DNA from: Haemophilus haemolyticus_M
GTDB lineage: Bacteria; Pseudomonadota; Gammaproteobacteria; Enterobacterales; Pasteurellaceae
Reading direction: 5' to 3'
DNA: 64,000 nucleotides
Assembly: GCF_003490935.1 (NCBI RefSeq)
Contig: NZ_QQGD01000001.1
Span: 372,001 to 436,000, forward strand
The translations under genes were made by a program, and so were the position numbers. Under the pieces are notes generated by a model. The model saw nothing but the letters and a program-made list of their open reading frames with translations, ran no database searches and was not told the DNA's origin. This document shows, in pieces, positions 18,045 through 25,654 of the stretch; the stretch's first letter is position 1; each line of letters starts with the position of its first letter.

Positions 18045-18539
18045 TTATTCTTGGGTTTCTTCAGGCGAACTTTCGGCTCTATCTGCAATCTCAAAAACTT
18101 GCCAAATTTCATCCGCACTTTTGGCTGAACGTAATTGTTTTAACATATTTTTATCGGTAAGTTTTTCGATTAATGATGCCAATATAGGGATGTATGTTTC
18201 GCACTGATTCTCTGGAATAAGTATAGCAAAAATTAAATCTACAGGTTTACCATCAAGCGAATCATAATTAATGGGGGTATTCAATTGCATAAACGTGGCA
18301 ATTGCTTTGTCACATACCTCAAGAGGAATTTTCGCCTTAGGCATTGCTATGCCATTGCCTAGTCCTGAGTTCCCCAGCTTTTCGCGCTCAAAAAGGGATT
18401 CAAAGCACGCTTGCTCACCTTTATCACAGTGAAGTTTTTCTTCTACAAAATGTGCGATAGATTCAAATAATCGTTTTTTGCTAGAAAAACTAACGCCCTG
18501 ACGAATATTCTCAGGGCTTAATAGTTCAGTTATTTTCAT
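18045..18539 (-). CDS. ptsN: PtsN-like EIIA(Ntr) protein lacking the phosphorylated histidine
   Basis: EIIA-type domain protein, 164 residues, matching PtsN of the nitrogen phosphotransferase system by order (between lptB and rapZ) and by fold motifs. The family sequence GNGIAIPH, which carries the phosphorylated His, reads GNGIAMPK here (Lys at about residue 68; codon AAG checked on the minus strand). So the usual phosphotransfer site is absent. rpoN and hpf, which sit before ptsN in enterics, and npr, which sits after rapZ, are also missing. It may act as an unphosphorylated regulator; inference. Confidence 0.85.
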   Translation of the reverse strand: MKITELLSPENIRQGVSFSSKKRLFESIAHFVEEKLHCDKGEQACFESLFEREKLGNSGLGNGIAMPKAKIPLEVCDKAIATFMQLNTPINYDSLDGKPVDLIFAILIPENQCETYIPILASLIEKLTDKNMLKQLRSAKSADEIWQVFEIADRAESSPEETQE

Positions 18540-18541
18540 TT

Positions 18542-19267
18542 TTATAATTTGAATTGTTCGCCAAGATAAATGCGTTTAACGTGTTCATCGTTCATAACTT
18601 GTTCTGGTGTGCCTGTTGCGATAATTTTACCTTCGCCAACAATATAAGCGCGTTCACATACATCAAGTGTTTCACGTACATTATGATCGGTAATCAAAAC
18701 GCCTAATCCTCGGTTACGTAAGTCGGTGATAATTTTCTTAATATCGCTCACAGAAATTGGATCTACACCAGCAAATGGCTCATCTAATAGAATAAACTTG
18801 GGATTTGCAGCTAATGCTCGTGCAATTTCAACTCGACGGCGTTCACCTCCAGATAATGACTGACCTAAACTATCCCGAATATGGCCAATATTAAATTCCT
18901 CAATCAACTCATCAGCTTTTTCTCTACGTTGTTGAGAGGTTAAATCTTTGCGTATTTCTAATACAGCCATTAGATTTTCGTATACAGTCAAACGGCGAAA
19001 AATAGAGGCTTCTTGTGGCAAATAACCGATTCCACGTTGCGCACGATTATGCATTGGGAGCAAACTAATGTTTTCTCCGTCAATAATAATTTTGCCTTGA
19101 TCTTGGCGAACTAACCCGACAACCATGTAGAAGGTTGTTGTTTTCCCAGCACCGTTTGGTCCGAGCAAACCGACAATTTCATTAGAGTTTACAGTTAAAC
19201 TTACATCCGAAACAACTTTACGGCTTTTATAGCTCTTCGCTAAATTTTCAGCAGTCAGAATTGACAT
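18542..19267 (-). CDS. lptB: LPS transport ATPase LptB
   Basis: Cytoplasmic ATPase of the LptB2FG complex that extracts lipooligosaccharide from the inner membrane. It has 241 residues. Walker A GPNGAGKTT is at 36-44, the signature LSGGERRRVEIARAL near 138-152, Walker B LLDEPFAGVDP next, and the switch His in ITDHNVRET. It is 3 bp after lptA and 2 bp before ptsN, so co-transcribed. Confidence 0.97.
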   Translation of the reverse strand: MSILTAENLAKSYKSRKVVSDVSLTVNSNEIVGLLGPNGAGKTTTFYMVVGLVRQDQGKIIIDGENISLLPMHNRAQRGIGYLPQEASIFRRLTVYENLMAVLEIRKDLTSQQRREKADELIEEFNIGHIRDSLGQSLSGGERRRVEIARALAANPKFILLDEPFAGVDPISVSDIKKIITDLRNRGLGVLITDHNVRETLDVCERAYIVGEGKIIATGTPEQVMNDEHVKRIYLGEQFKL

Positions 19268-19270
19268 AAA

Positions 19271-19789
19271 TTACTTCCCTTTAGCTTGTTGTAATTGCGA
19301 TGGAATAAGGACTGTTGTTACACGTGATTTTCCATTGCCATTAGCTTTAAGTTGCTGTTTTTTCACATCGTAGGTAATCAGTTGTCCATTAATCTTACTA
19401 TCAAGTTGCTTTAATTCAGCATTGTCAGTTAATGTCAAAAATTCAGTACCAAGATCATAGTGAACTTTGTTTGCTTTCCCATCCACTGGCTTACCATTAT
19501 CTAGCTGTTGATGGAATGTCACTGGAGTACCAAATGCTTCTACGGTTTCTTTTTTACCTGAATTTTCAGGTGGGCGCGTAATGACAACTTTATTTGCCTT
19601 GATTAAAATTGAACCCTGAGTAATTGAAACGTTATCAGTAAAAGTGACAACACTTTTTTCCATATCTAATGATTGATTATCGGAAACAATGTTAATTGGT
19701 TGATTCGTATCATCTTTCAATGCGAAAGCAGAGAAAGAGGTCATGATTAATGCCGCGAGTAAAATAATTTTATTGTTTATTAATTTCAT
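19271..19789 (-). CDS. lptA: Periplasmic LPS bridge protein LptA
   Basis: Forms the periplasmic bridge carrying lipooligosaccharide to LptD. It has 172 residues, an N-terminal signal peptide (basic MKLINNK then hydrophobic core, cleavage likely after SAFA at about 23), and the OstA-like beta-jellyroll domain with LTDNAELKQLDSKINGQ. The start overlaps the lptC end by 20 bp, so the two are translationally coupled. Confidence 0.95.
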   Translation of the reverse strand: MKLINNKIILLAALIMTSFSAFALKDDTNQPINIVSDNQSLDMEKSVVTFTDNVSITQGSILIKANKVVITRPPENSGKKETVEAFGTPVTFHQQLDNGKPVDGKANKVHYDLGTEFLTLTDNAELKQLDSKINGQLITYDVKKQQLKANGNGKSRVTTVLIPSQLQQAKGK

Positions 19790-20378
19790 AATATGTTTTT
19801 ACCTGTTCTTTTAATGTTGCAATTTGTTGACGTAGATTGCCAACCATTTTTAAGCCTGTTGAGTTAAAATTTTGTCCGTTTATTTTCACCATTGTATCTG
19901 ATGAAATATCTTGAGTTTTTAAGTTAACCTCTGCAACTTGTGTTTCGATTCGCTGTAAACGAGAAGTCGGTTCTAAACTTTCAGCAATGACATCACCCTC
20001 TAAATAAAGCATTTCATCTTTCGTCAATTTGGCTTTTTTTGCGCTAAGTTTCCAACTTTGTGATTCTAATAATTTTGCTGAATTATTTGATTTTTCAGCA
20101 TTATTAGATGTAGAGACATCGAATAAGTACACCAAAGGTATTTCAAACTCAGTATGGCCATCAGCTGTATAATGTTTTACTTTGTCTGCGGTCGAAAGAT
20201 ATTGTTTCTTACCTTCAGGGGAAAACACCGTAGTTTCCATTTTATTTCCGATATAATCTGGACTATCTGTTTTTTTTACTAAGTTTGACAAATCAGGTTT
20301 ATCGCTATTTAAAGAATAAAACCATCCCAGAGAGCCGATAGCGATAAGACCTAAAATTACATTCCAACGAATATTCAT
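19770..20378 (-). CDS. lptC: LPS export protein LptC
   Basis: Bitopic inner-membrane protein that passes lipooligosaccharide from LptBFG to LptA. It has 202 residues with one N-terminal transmembrane helix (about 5-23) and a periplasmic jellyroll domain. First gene of the lptC-lptA-lptB-ptsN-rapZ run. The kdsC/kdsD genes found upstream in enterics are not here. Confidence 0.92.
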   Translation of the reverse strand: MNIRWNVILGLIAIGSLGWFYSLNSDKPDLSNLVKKTDSPDYIGNKMETTVFSPEGKKQYLSTADKVKHYTADGHTEFEIPLVYLFDVSTSNNAEKSNNSAKLLESQSWKLSAKKAKLTKDEMLYLEGDVIAESLEPTSRLQRIETQVAEVNLKTQDISSDTMVKINGQNFNSTGLKMVGNLRQQIATLKEQVKTYYEINKQ

Positions 20379-20426
20379 ATTTTTAAATTTGTTACTCGAA
20401 AAGTGCGGATAAAAATTTAATATTTT

Positions 20427-20963
20427 TTAATCTTCTAACATCAATGCTTTGAGCATTTGATAAATTTCTCGATAGGCTTTCGATGGTTTATTTTGCTCAC
20501 GTTCTTTTTGTGCTGAACGAATAAGATTACGTAGTTGTTGACGATCTACATCGGGATAATCATTGAATAAATCGGTTAGCGCCACATCACCTTTTTCTAC
20601 TAATTCATCCCGCACTTTTTCGATTTTGTGCAGCATAGCCTGCTGTTGGTTATGTTTATTTTCGATTTTATCTAATGCTTCACGAATAGGCTCAACATCA
20701 ATTCCTCGAAATAATTTTCCGATATACTGTAATTGACGGCGACGAGCTTCTTTTTGTAAACGTTGTGCAAGTTCAATGGCATCAAGTAAGGATTCATCAA
20801 GTGGGATTTTCGCAAGATTAGCTTTGGTTAAATTTACAATCTTTTCACCAAGTTGTTTTAAGTCTTCAGCATCTCGTTTGATTTCGCTTTTACTTACCCA
20901 AATAATTTCTTCTTGGTCTTCATTTTCCCAATCGAAAGCTTCTTTTTTCTTACGTTTCGCCAT
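20427..20963 (-). CDS. darP: Ribosome-associated protein DarP (YjgA family)
   Basis: YjgA/DarP-family protein known from E. coli as a late 50S ribosome assembly factor. It has 178 residues from the ATG at 20963 (MAKRKKKEAF); a TTG 12 bases upstream is possible but less likely. Mostly charged helices, with the conserved RRRQLQYIGKLFR around 90-102. It is divergent from pmbA (89 bp between starts), matching the yjgA-pmbA pair in E. coli. Confidence 0.92.
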   Translation of the reverse strand: MAKRKKKEAFDWENEDQEEIIWVSKSEIKRDAEDLKQLGEKIVNLTKANLAKIPLDESLLDAIELAQRLQKEARRRQLQYIGKLFRGIDVEPIREALDKIENKHNQQQAMLHKIEKVRDELVEKGDVALTDLFNDYPDVDRQQLRNLIRSAQKEREQNKPSKAYREIYQMLKALMLED

Positions 20964-21051
20964 AATTTCTCTCAACTAAAATTTGGCGCGTATTTTAGCA
21001 CAAAGTTTCAAAATAATATAAAATGTGACAAATTTTTAATGGGAAAAAATA

Positions 21052-22407
21052 ATGAAAATAGCCGAAAATCAAACCGCACTTTTGAAAGCTCAAGAACAAG
21101 AATTACGTCAAGCAGTCAGCTTTGCTATTGAATTAGCAACAAAATCGGGCGCAAGTGCAGAAGTCGCTGTCACTAAAGTGAGCGGATTGTCAGTATCTAC
21201 ACGCTTGCAAGAAATTGAAAATGTTGAATTTACTAATGATGGTGCATTGGGGATCTCCGTTTATGTGGGACAACAAAAAGGCAATGCATCAACATCAGAT
21301 TTAAGTGAAGGTGCAATTCGAAACGCAGTGGAAGCCGCACTTGCTATTGCAAAATACACTTCACCCGATGATTGCACAGGTCTTGCGGATAAGGATTTAA
21401 TGGCTTTTGATGCGCCTGATTTAGAGCTTTATCATGCTGCTGATGTGAATGTTGATAAAGCAACAGAACTTGCACTTCAGGCTGAAAAGGCGGCTTTAGA
21501 GGTGGATGAACGCATTATAAACAGTAATGGTGCAAGTTTTAATTCACATACAGGCGTGAAAGTGTATGGAAATAGCCATGGCATGTTGCAAAGTTATTTA
21601 TCAAGCCGTTATTCCTTATCTTGTTCGGTTATTGGTGGAGTAGAAGATGCCTTAGAAAATGATTATGAATACACAATTTCTCGTGAATTTGACAAACTTC
21701 AATCGCCAATTTGGGTTGGCGAAAATTGTGCAAAGAAGGTCGTTTCTCGTTTAAATCCTCAAAAACTTAGTACACGAGAAGTGCCAGTTATTTTCTTAAA
21801 TGATGTTGCAACTGGTCTTATTTCTCACTTTGCCGCTGCAATAAGTGGTGGCAGTTTATATAGAAAATCGAGTTTCTTGCTCGATCATTTAGGTAAACAG
21901 GTCTTACCTGATTGGTTCAATATCAGTGAGAGACCACATTTATTACGCCGTTTGGCTTCAACGCCTTTTGATAGTGAAGGTGTTCGTACCCAAGATCGTG
22001 AAATTGTTGAAGGTGGGATATTACAAACTTATTTAGTGACAAGTTACAGTGGTAAAAAACTCGGTATGCCAAGCACTGGTCATGCTGGTGGAATTCACAA
22101 CTGGCTTGTTAAGCCAAATTTGGCTGGTGGATTGACCGCACTTTTACGTCAAATGGGAACTGGATTGTTAGTAACGGATGTCATGGGACAAGGTGTCAAT
22201 ATTGTTACAGGCGATTATTCGCGTGGTGCATCGGGTTTTTGGGTGGAAAATGGTGAAATTCAATATCCAGTCGCCGAAATTACTATTGCGGGGCAATTGC
22301 AAGATATGTTGAAGAATATGGTTGCTGTAGCGGATGATATAGAGCATCGTTCTAACATCCAAACTGGTTCTATTTTGTTAGATAAGATGAAAATTTCAGG
22401 AAATTAA
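21052..22407 (+). CDS. pmbA: Metalloprotease subunit PmbA / TldE
   Basis: TldE half of the TldD/TldE heterodimeric metalloprotease, involved in peptide maturation and degradation of antitoxins in E. coli. It has 451 residues, the normal length. The C-terminal domain contains the NWLVKPN and GASGFWVENGEIQYPVAEITIAG blocks typical of the family. TldE itself lacks the HExxxH zinc motif, as expected. TldD is not in this window. Confidence 0.95.
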   Translation: MKIAENQTALLKAQEQELRQAVSFAIELATKSGASAEVAVTKVSGLSVSTRLQEIENVEFTNDGALGISVYVGQQKGNASTSDLSEGAIRNAVEAALAIAKYTSPDDCTGLADKDLMAFDAPDLELYHAADVNVDKATELALQAEKAALEVDERIINSNGASFNSHTGVKVYGNSHGMLQSYLSSRYSLSCSVIGGVEDALENDYEYTISREFDKLQSPIWVGENCAKKVVSRLNPQKLSTREVPVIFLNDVATGLISHFAAAISGGSLYRKSSFLLDHLGKQVLPDWFNISERPHLLRRLASTPFDSEGVRTQDREIVEGGILQTYLVTSYSGKKLGMPSTGHAGGIHNWLVKPNLAGGLTALLRQMGTGLLVTDVMGQGVNIVTGDYSRGASGFWVENGEIQYPVAEITIAGQLQDMLKNMVAVADDIEHRSNIQTGSILLDKMKISGN

Positions 22408-22421
22408 AAAATATTTTTAAA

Positions 22422-22466
22422 ATTGAGAATTATTCTTATTGACATTAACTAAATGTCTGCTACTAT
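22422..22466 (+). promoter_or_regulatory. Fur-box-like operator and strong promoter for a small RNA
   Basis: ATTGAGAATTATTCTTATTG (22422-22441), centred on the perfect repeat AGAAT-T-ATTCT, fits the Fur box. It abuts the promoter TTGACA (22439-22444), 16 bp, TACTAT (22461-22466). A repressor bound here would cover the -35 box. Seen directly; Fur binding is inferred. Confidence 0.7.
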
Positions 22467-22472
22467 ACGCAC

Positions 22473-22570
22473 ATCTGTTAAGCGATTGCAGGTTGCTCCA
22501 ACAGGTAGAGTAGAAAGTAAATTCGTTAGGGTTCAAAAAGGCTGAAGGTTTAAACTTCAGCCTTTTTTTT
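22473..22570 (+). ncRNA. Candidate Fur-regulated small RNA (HrrF-like)
   Basis: A short transcription unit of about 98 nt lies between pmbA and hpt: the Fur-controlled promoter above, no open frame with a ribosome-binding site, and a strong terminator. The body contains a possible GTTG/CAAC hairpin near the 5' half and an unpaired A-rich middle, typical of an Hfq-dependent trans-acting RNA. H. influenzae has one described Fur-repressed sRNA, HrrF, a functional counterpart of RyhB; this locus has the right architecture, but I cannot confirm identity without alignment. Confidence 0.65.
22535..22570 (+). terminator. Strong rho-independent terminator of the small RNA
   Basis: AAAGGCTGAAG pairs with CTTCAGCCTTT (22537-22547 with 22555-22565) around a 7-base loop and ends in eight T. 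It stops the sRNA 49 bp before hpt. Confidence 0.93.
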
Positions 22571-22618
22571 GTAAAATAGCAAACGATTTTATCCCCTGTC
22601 ATTTCATAAGGAAACACA

Positions 22619-23158
22619 ATGAAAAAACACCACGTTGACGTTTTAATCTCAGAGAACGATGTTCATTCGCGTATTGCTGAATTAGGTGCTCAAATCACAA
22701 AATTTTATCAAGAAAAACAGATTGATAGCCTTGTTGTTGTGGGGCTTTTACGTGGTTCCTTTATGTTTATGGCGGATATCGTTCGTCAGATAAATTTACC
22801 TGTGGAAATTGAATTTATGACTACTTCAAGTTATGGCACAGGCATGACCACGAATCACGACGTTCGTATTACTAAAGATTTGGACGGCGATATAAAAGGT
22901 AAACACGTTTTAATTGTTGAAGATATTATTGATACGGGCTATACGTTGGAAAAAGTGCGTGATATTTTGAATTTGCGTGAGCCTGCTAGCCTTGCAATTT
23001 GTACTTTGCTTGATAAACCTTCTCGCCGTGAAGTGGAAGTGCCTGTTGAATGGGTTGGTTTTGAAATTCCTGATGAATTTGTGGTGGGGTATGGTATCGA
23101 TTACGCACAACGCCATCGTAATTTAGGCTACATCGGTAAAGTTGTTTTAGAAGAATAA
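22619..23158 (+). CDS. hpt: Hypoxanthine phosphoribosyltransferase
   Basis: Purine salvage enzyme converting hypoxanthine (and guanine) plus PRPP to IMP/GMP, cytoplasmic. It has 179 residues. The PRPP-binding motif VEDIIDTGYT is at 100-109 and the flexible-loop STSYG-like segment around 69-73. A TAAGGA ribosome-binding site precedes the ATG. Convergent with nrdG across an uptake-sequence hairpin. Confidence 0.96.
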   Translation: MKKHHVDVLISENDVHSRIAELGAQITKFYQEKQIDSLVVVGLLRGSFMFMADIVRQINLPVEIEFMTTSSYGTGMTTNHDVRITKDLDGDIKGKHVLIVEDIIDTGYTLEKVRDILNLREPASLAICTLLDKPSRREVEVPVEWVGFEIPDEFVVGYGIDYAQRHRNLGYIGKVVLEE

Positions 23159-23171
23159 TTTGATTTTATTG

Positions 23172-23216
23172 AAAAGTGCGGTTGAAATTTTAAATGAATT
23201 TTTAGTCGCACTTTTT
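23172..23216. terminator. Inverted uptake-sequence terminator between hpt and nrdG
   Basis: AAAAGTGCGGTTGAAA faces TTTTTAGTCGCACTTTTT; the right copy has TCGCACTT rather than ACCGCACTT, so the stem has a mismatch. Runs of A and T on both sides suit termination in both directions. Confidence 0.7.
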
Positions 23217-23682
23217 ATAACTTAAATCGATGAATAATTTGATTTGCTGAACCTCGCCAAACTAAACTAGGGTCTGCCTGTTCTTGAATAAATTTCCCAT
23301 CAATTAACACATCAATATAAGGCAACATAGCACGTTGTTGTTCATCTAATTCATCTAGCTTATAACCCGTCCAAACCCAGATGTCTTTATCTGGGCATTC
23401 TCGTTTTACGCGTTGCACAAAGGGCAATAATGTTTCTACGTTAAGGGGATGAAGAGGATCGCCACCTGAAAGTGTCAAACCTTGGCGTTTAATGCGAGTG
23501 TCTTTTAAATCATTGATGATTTGTTGTTCCATTGCGTCATCAAATAATATCCCTGCTGAAAATGACCAACTTTTTTGGTTGTAACAGCCTTTGCAAGCAT
23601 GCGTACATCCACTGACGAAAAGAGTGCATCTTGTACCTTCGCCATTGATAACATCAGTCGGGTAGTATTGGAGGTAGTTCAT
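23215..23682 (-). CDS. nrdG: Anaerobic ribonucleotide reductase-activating protein
   Basis: Radical-SAM activase that generates the glycyl radical on NrdD under anaerobiosis. It has 155 residues. The cluster cysteines CTHACKGC are at 26, 30 and 33, with a GGDPLHP motif near 80. The partner nrdD is not in the window. Start ATG at 23682, on the strand opposite to the 4.5S RNA gene. Confidence 0.96.
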   Translation of the reverse strand: MNYLQYYPTDVINGEGTRCTLFVSGCTHACKGCYNQKSWSFSAGILFDDAMEQQIINDLKDTRIKRQGLTLSGGDPLHPLNVETLLPFVQRVKRECPDKDIWVWTGYKLDELDEQQRAMLPYIDVLIDGKFIQEQADPSLVWRGSANQIIHRFKL

Positions 23683-23741
23683 TTCATAAAAATCCTAAAG
23701 CTTAAATTCTCACCAAATTCACCGCGCTTTTGAATTAATCT

Positions 23742-23770
23742 TTGCAATACGGCGGTAATTTCTGCATAAT
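23742..23770 (+). promoter_or_regulatory. Promoter of the 4.5S RNA gene
   Basis: TTGCAA (23742-23747), 17-bp spacer, CATAAT (23765-23770). Transcription would begin near 23777, leaving a leader of about 20 nt before the mature RNA, similar to the RNase P-processed leader of the E. coli precursor. Confidence 0.7.
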
Positions 23771-23797
23771 AACGCAAAATCGCATTGCGATATCAAT

Positions 23798-23911
23798 GGA
23801 AACCTTCTCGGTCTCTCGCAACGGTGTCGGGTTTACTCGGTCAGGTCCGGAAGGAAGCAGCCAAAGTCGGAATTACTGTGTGCCGAGAAGAAGCTGGGAA
23901 GGTTTCCGCCC
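23798..23911 (+). ncRNA. ffs: 4.5S RNA of the signal recognition particle
   Basis: Structural RNA that binds Ffh to target membrane proteins. The universal Ffh-binding core GGTCAGGTCCGGAAGGAAGC with following AGCC is at about 23841-23864, and the ends GGAAACCTTCTCGG and CCGAGAAG...GGGAAGGTTTCC pair to form the long rod. Size about 114 nt, as in E. coli. The exact ends are inferred from the pairing. Confidence 0.96.
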
Positions 23912-23923
23912 AACTTCCTTTTC

Positions 23924-25654
23924 TTATACTCGCTCAATCAATCTTTTAAAGAAACCATTTTCTTTTGTGATTAAGCTATTGTAATCGCCTTCTTCGATTA
24001 ATCTTCCGTTATCAATTACGCAAATTTTATCAAATTGTTCAATTGAACTTAGACGGTGAGTGACCATTATTAGGGTTTTATTTTCAGCATGTTGCAGAAT
24101 TAAACGTAAAATTTGACGTTCAGTTTCGCGATCTAAGCCTTCTGTTGGTTCATCCAATAATAAAATTGGCGCATTATTGAGTAAAATACGTGCTAAACCT
24201 AAACGGCGTTGTTCCCCACCAGAAAGTGGACGACCGCCATCACCAAGCCAAAGATTTAAACCTTTTCCTTCTTGCTCAAGTAATTTGCTTAAGCCAACCT
24301 GATGTAGCACTTCAATCATTTTTTCATCAGAAATTTCATCCGCACTTGCAAATTGTAAATTTTGACGAAGCGTATCGCTAAATACGTGAACACGTTGAGT
24401 TAAAAAACAAATTTGTCGGCGTAATGTTTCTTCTGAATAGGCGGAAATGGGTTTTTCTGCCAATAAAAGCTCTCCTTGATTCGCATCATAATTGCGTACT
24501 AAAAGTTGAAGGAGTGAAGATTTTCCACTTCCAGTTTTGCCTAAAATAGCAATTCTTTGGCCTTGTTCTAAATCTAATGTAAGATTTTTTAATACAAGCG
24601 TTTCTTGCCCTGGATAGGAAAAACTTAAATCCTTCGCAGAAATTAACCGCACTTTTGTTTCAAATTCCTCGTTACCATTAAACTCAACAAGCGGTTTTTG
24701 CTCAATGATTTCGGTTACACGTTCTGCTGCCGCAATCACTTGACCTATATGCAAAAAAGCAGCGCCCAATGGCATGATGATCTCAAAGGCGGCAAGTGCA
24801 GCAAAAGTGAAAAGTGCAATATAAGCCGTGCGATATTCATCTGTGCCAAAATCGGCGTTACTTGCAAACCATAGCATTCCAGAAATCAACAAACCATTAA
24901 GAAAAAGAACAAGTGCGGTAGAGAATCCGCTTAATTTTGCTTCTTTGGCTTGATCTTCCTGCCATGTTTTTTCTGTGACTGACATTTTCTCTTTTAATTT
25001 ATCTTCTGCATTAAATAATAAAAGCTCAGCTTGTGCTTGGATAAATTCTAAAAACTGGGTTCGATAGGTTGCGCGTGCTTGGATTAAGCGTTCTCCAAAT
25101 TCCTCTCCTAGTCGATAGAAAACAGTTGGGATAATCATTAATAAAATTAACAAAAATAATCCTAAACCAAGAGCGAGTGGAATATTGACAAAGCTAAGTC
25201 CAATCGTCATGGCAATGATTACAAGTGCAGCTGTGAAAAATGGCGCAAGTAAACGTAAATAGAGGCTATCAAGTGTATCCACATCGGACACTAAACGATT
25301 TAACAAATCGCTGTTGCGATAATGATTTAATACCGCTGGGCTTAAAGGAATGATTTTTTCAAATACTTGTACGCGTAATTTGGACAATATGCGGAATGTT
25401 GCATCATGCGTTACTATTTTTTCAAAATAGCGCATGACGGTTCGTCCGATAGCTAAACCTCGCACACTGGCTGAAGGGTAGAAAAAGTTAAATAGCGTTC
25501 CTAGTCCTGCAATGGCTGTAGCAGCTAAAAACCAGCCTGAAACGGTAAGCAACCCCATGCTGGAGCCCAAACCTAAAATCATCAGCACCAAGCCTAAAAT
25601 AAGCGGGAATTTGGCGAATTTAAATAAACGTATAAACGGAAGTAATGTGCGCAT
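23924..25654 (-). CDS. cydC: Glutathione/cysteine ABC exporter subunit CydC
   Basis: Half-transporter (fused membrane and ATPase domain) of CydDC, which exports cysteine and glutathione to the periplasm and is needed for cytochrome bd assembly. It has 576 residues: six transmembrane helices in about 1-310, then the ATPase with GKTGSGKSS, LSGGEQRRLGLARIL and LLLDEPTEGLD. Its start abuts the cydD stop (shared base 25654). Confidence 0.95.
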   Translation of the reverse strand: MRTLLPFIRLFKFAKFPLILGLVLMILGLGSSMGLLTVSGWFLAATAIAGLGTLFNFFYPSASVRGLAIGRTVMRYFEKIVTHDATFRILSKLRVQVFEKIIPLSPAVLNHYRNSDLLNRLVSDVDTLDSLYLRLLAPFFTAALVIIAMTIGLSFVNIPLALGLGLFLLILLMIIPTVFYRLGEEFGERLIQARATYRTQFLEFIQAQAELLLFNAEDKLKEKMSVTEKTWQEDQAKEAKLSGFSTALVLFLNGLLISGMLWFASNADFGTDEYRTAYIALFTFAALAAFEIIMPLGAAFLHIGQVIAAAERVTEIIEQKPLVEFNGNEEFETKVRLISAKDLSFSYPGQETLVLKNLTLDLEQGQRIAILGKTGSGKSSLLQLLVRNYDANQGELLLAEKPISAYSEETLRRQICFLTQRVHVFSDTLRQNLQFASADEISDEKMIEVLHQVGLSKLLEQEGKGLNLWLGDGGRPLSGGEQRRLGLARILLNNAPILLLDEPTEGLDRETERQILRLILQHAENKTLIMVTHRLSSIEQFDKICVIDNGRLIEEGDYNSLITKENGFFKRLIERV

